Made by a program: the position numbers and the translations under genes. 17,457 nucleotides of DNA. Source: JBBDNC01 sp040877875 (lineage in GTDB: Bacteria; Bacteroidota; Rhodothermia; Balneolales; Balneolaceae). This document shows positions 15,561 through 17,457 of this stretch, piece after piece. The notes beneath the pieces are model-generated. The model did no database searches and was not told the origin of the DNA. It saw nothing but the letters and a program-made list of their open reading frames with translations. Position 1 is the stretch's first letter. Each line of letters begins with the position of its first letter. Location of the stretch: the NCBI GenBank assembly GCA_040877875.1, contig JBBDNC010000129.1:1-17457 (forward strand). Reading direction: 5' to 3'.

Positions 15561-16405
15561 ACTGCAACTTCAAATTTAATAGATGGATGCGGGTTATATC
15601 CCTTGAGTTTAAAATCATCAAAAGTCAGTTGATCCACCGGTTTCCGTGTAATTGACAGTTCGGGAAGTTTACGGGGCTTTCTTTGAATCTGTTCTTTCAG
15701 ACCTTCAATATGATTTTCATAAATATGGGCATCCACAATTGTGTGGGCAAAAACCCCGGGTTCAAGTTCGGTTTCCTGTGCAATAGCCAGTGTCAGGGCA
15801 GCATAACAAGCCAGATTAAACGGGATACCGAGAGCAATATCACCCGAGCGCTGGGTTAAATGGCAGTGCAACTTGCCACCGCTCACATTGAAAATATACA
15901 TCAGGTGACAGGGTGGGAGGGCCATATCATCAAGAAGTGCTGGATGCCAGGCGCTGACGACAATTCGTCTGCTATACGGATTCGATTTCAACATGTCAAT
16001 CGCACGTTGTACCTGGTCAAACTCTTTGCGTTTCCAGGTAACATCCTGATCCAGTCCATTTGAAATGTAATTTTTACCGTCTTCGGTTGCAAGATATGGG
16101 AACCGTCTCCACAATACGGGGTAGATGGGGCCGACATATCCGTTTTCATCCGCCCAGGCATCCCAGATATGACAATCCTTTTCATCTTTCAACCATTTGA
16201 TATGGTCTTCTCCCCGAAGGTACCATAACAGCTCGAGGATTACAGAACGGAAAAATACTTTTTTGGTAGTCAGCAGGGGGAAGCCTTCCGAAAGGTCCAC
16301 TTTATAATGTTCGGCAAAACAGGAAAGAGTGTCAATGCCGGTTCGGTTTTCTTTTCGGACACCTTTTTCAAGAACATTTTTTACGAGATCAATATATGCT
16401 TTCAT
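15557..16405 (-). CDS. thyA: Thymidylate synthase (ThyA type)
   Basis: ThyA makes dTMP from dUMP using methylene-tetrahydrofolate and releases dihydrofolate, the substrate of the next gene product. It is 282 aa (E. coli 264). Seen are RTGIDTLSCF (21-30), the folate-loop FPLLTTKKV, DPWYSRR-equivalent NPYSRRIVVSAWHP (142-155), catalytic C166 in PPCHLM, and QRSGDIALGIPFNLACYA. The element usually written YGxQWR reads YPVLWRRFP (95-103), a variant with possible effect on active-site loops but not on the catalytic Cys. It starts 14 nt after the mgtE stop with a weak A/T-rich leader, and overlaps folA by 4 nt. Confidence 0.96.
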   Translation of the reverse strand: MKAYIDLVKNVLEKGVRKENRTGIDTLSCFAEHYKVDLSEGFPLLTTKKVFFRSVILELLWYLRGEDHIKWLKDEKDCHIWDAWADENGYVGPIYPVLWRRFPYLATEDGKNYISNGLDQDVTWKRKEFDQVQRAIDMLKSNPYSRRIVVSAWHPALLDDMALPPCHLMYIFNVSGGKLHCHLTQRSGDIALGIPFNLACYAALTLAIAQETELEPGVFAHTIVDAHIYENHIEGLKEQIQRKPRKLPELSITRKPVDQLTFDDFKLKGYNPHPSIKFEVAV

Positions 16406-16419
16406 GAGTTAAATAAATT

Positions 16420-17457
16420 TTAAAGTACCACTCCGCGTAGTAACAGCAGAGCAATTGAAAAATAGATAATAATACCTGTAACATCTACGAGTGTAGCCAC
16501 AAACGGAGCAGATGTTACAGCCGGGTCCAGTCCCATATTCGACAAGATAAACGGCAGCATCGAACCACTCAAATTTCCAAACAGAACAACCCCCACGAGA
16601 CTCAATCCGACCGTCATGGCCTGGAGCAGAAGCTCCAGTGATAATATACCCCCACGAAGTACCATCCAAAATGCAATGACAATGGAGCCCATGATTCCCA
16701 AAACAAGACCCAGCAATGCTCCGGAAAAAAGCTCTTTTTTAAGGACGAATTTCCATTCACTGAGCCGGATATCATCTGTTGAAATTGCCCGTATGATCAA
16801 GGTAGCTGCCTGTGAGCCTGAGTTTCCACCGCTGGAGATAATCATGGGTATAAAAAACGAAAGAATAGCCGCCGCAGCCAGCGCATCTTCAAAATTAGCC
16901 ATGGCCGTCACCGTAAGCATCTGACCCGAAAAAAGAAGGATAAGCCAGCCCACCCTCTTTCTGAACATTTTAAATATCGAAGTCTGAGAATAATAATCAT
17001 CCAGGGCACTCATCCCGGCCATCAGTTGCATATCCTCTGTCGTCTCCTCCTCGGCTACATCAAATACATCATCCACCGTTACAATCCCCACCAGTACGCC
17101 GTCAGAATCTACGACCGGGAGGGCAACCCTGTCATATTTACTAAGCATTCGCACGGCTTCCTCCTGGTCATCAAATGCACTCAGTGCCTCAAAGGAATGA
17201 TCCATAATGGCTGAAATCAGGGTATCGGTTTCGGCGAGTATCAGTTCCGTCAGTTTCAGATCGTCGATCAGTTTCTCATTTTCATCCACAACATAAATAA
17301 CGTTCAGAGTTTCAGCCGTCCTACCGTATTTTCGTATATGCCCCATGCACTTTTCAACCGTCCAGCTCGATTTGATCTTCACATAATTTGGTGTCATCAA
17401 ACGTCCGACGCTTTCTTCCGGATATCCCAATAAGCGTCGAACTTCCTTCAAATACTG
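16420..17457 (-). CDS. mgtE: MgtE-family magnesium transporter, 3' part (partial)
   Basis: The C-terminal 345 aa of an MgtE-type Mg2+ channel are visible; the N-terminus (the MgtE N domain) lies beyond the right edge and the reading frame is open there, so this is truncation by the window. Starting from the visible end, the protein has the linker SVGRLMTPNYV, two CBS domains (about 15-75 and 80-140), then a transmembrane region with five hydrophobic helices. It contains the conserved SSGGNSGSQAATLIIRA and LVDVTGIIIYF near the C-terminus; the Asp in the latter is the pore-selectivity residue in this family. CBS domains sense intracellular Mg2+ and close the pore. The gene is followed after 14 nt by thyA and looks co-transcribed with it. 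Confidence 0.94.
   Translation of the reverse strand, partial: QYLKEVRRLLGYPEESVGRLMTPNYVKIKSSWTVEKCMGHIRKYGRTAETLNVIYVVDENEKLIDDLKLTELILAETDTLISAIMDHSFEALSAFDDQEEAVRMLSKYDRVALPVVDSDGVLVGIVTVDDVFDVAEEETTEDMQLMAGMSALDDYYSQTSIFKMFRKRVGWLILLFSGQMLTVTAMANFEDALAAAAILSFFIPMIISSGGNSGSQAATLIIRAISTDDIRLSEWKFVLKKELFSGALLGLVLGIMGSIVIAFWMVLRGGILSLELLLQAMTVGLSLVGVVLFGNLSGSMLPFILSNMGLDPAVTSAPFVATLVDVTGIIIYFSIALLLLRGVVL

Overview
This window looks like ordinary chromosome from a free-living bacterium of moderate G+C content. My best guess is the Bacteroidota/Balneolota/Rhodothermota neighbourhood. The reasons are A/T-rich, SD-poor starts on most genes, a Pro-type Hpt motif (HKIKP) that I associate with that group, and the overall gene mix. 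This is inference from gene style; no rRNA or other marker gene is present. There are no tRNAs, insertion sequences, CRISPR arrays or phage genes.

Layout. (1) 1-173: a non-coding left flank with a hairpin. (2) 174-8834, minus strand: a compact recC-recB-recD operon with overlapping stop/start codons. Every diagnostic RecB nuclease and RecB/RecD helicase motif I looked for is intact. (3) 8835-9226: a 392-nt divergent intergenic region containing overlapping GC-rich inverted repeats. (4) 9227-11195, plus strand: a hotdog acyl-CoA thioesterase, a stand-alone Hpt phosphotransfer protein, and UDP-glucose 4-epimerase (galE). (5) 11233-12318, minus strand: an M42-family metallo-aminopeptidase, divergent from (6) 12448-13704, plus strand: an HD-domain phosphohydrolase of the SAMHD1/dGTPase-like type. 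(7) 13757-14893, minus strand: a membrane-anchored PAS-DHp-receiver protein that lacks the HATPase domain expected between its DHp and receiver domains. (8) 15066-17457, minus strand: folA, thyA and the 3' part of an mgtE-type Mg2+ channel gene, transcribed in the order mgtE-thyA-folA; the mgtE gene runs off the right edge.

How the genes fit together. RecBCD processes double-strand breaks. ThyA and FolA form the dTMP/tetrahydrofolate cycle, and the HD phosphohydrolase may also act on nucleotides. The most unusual content is signalling. The window encodes a sensor-like protein with a phosphoacceptor DHp helix and a receiver but no kinase domain, and separately an orphan Hpt protein. Both are relay modules that need a kinase encoded elsewhere. 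Whether they work together is not shown by the sequence. Everything else is core housekeeping.
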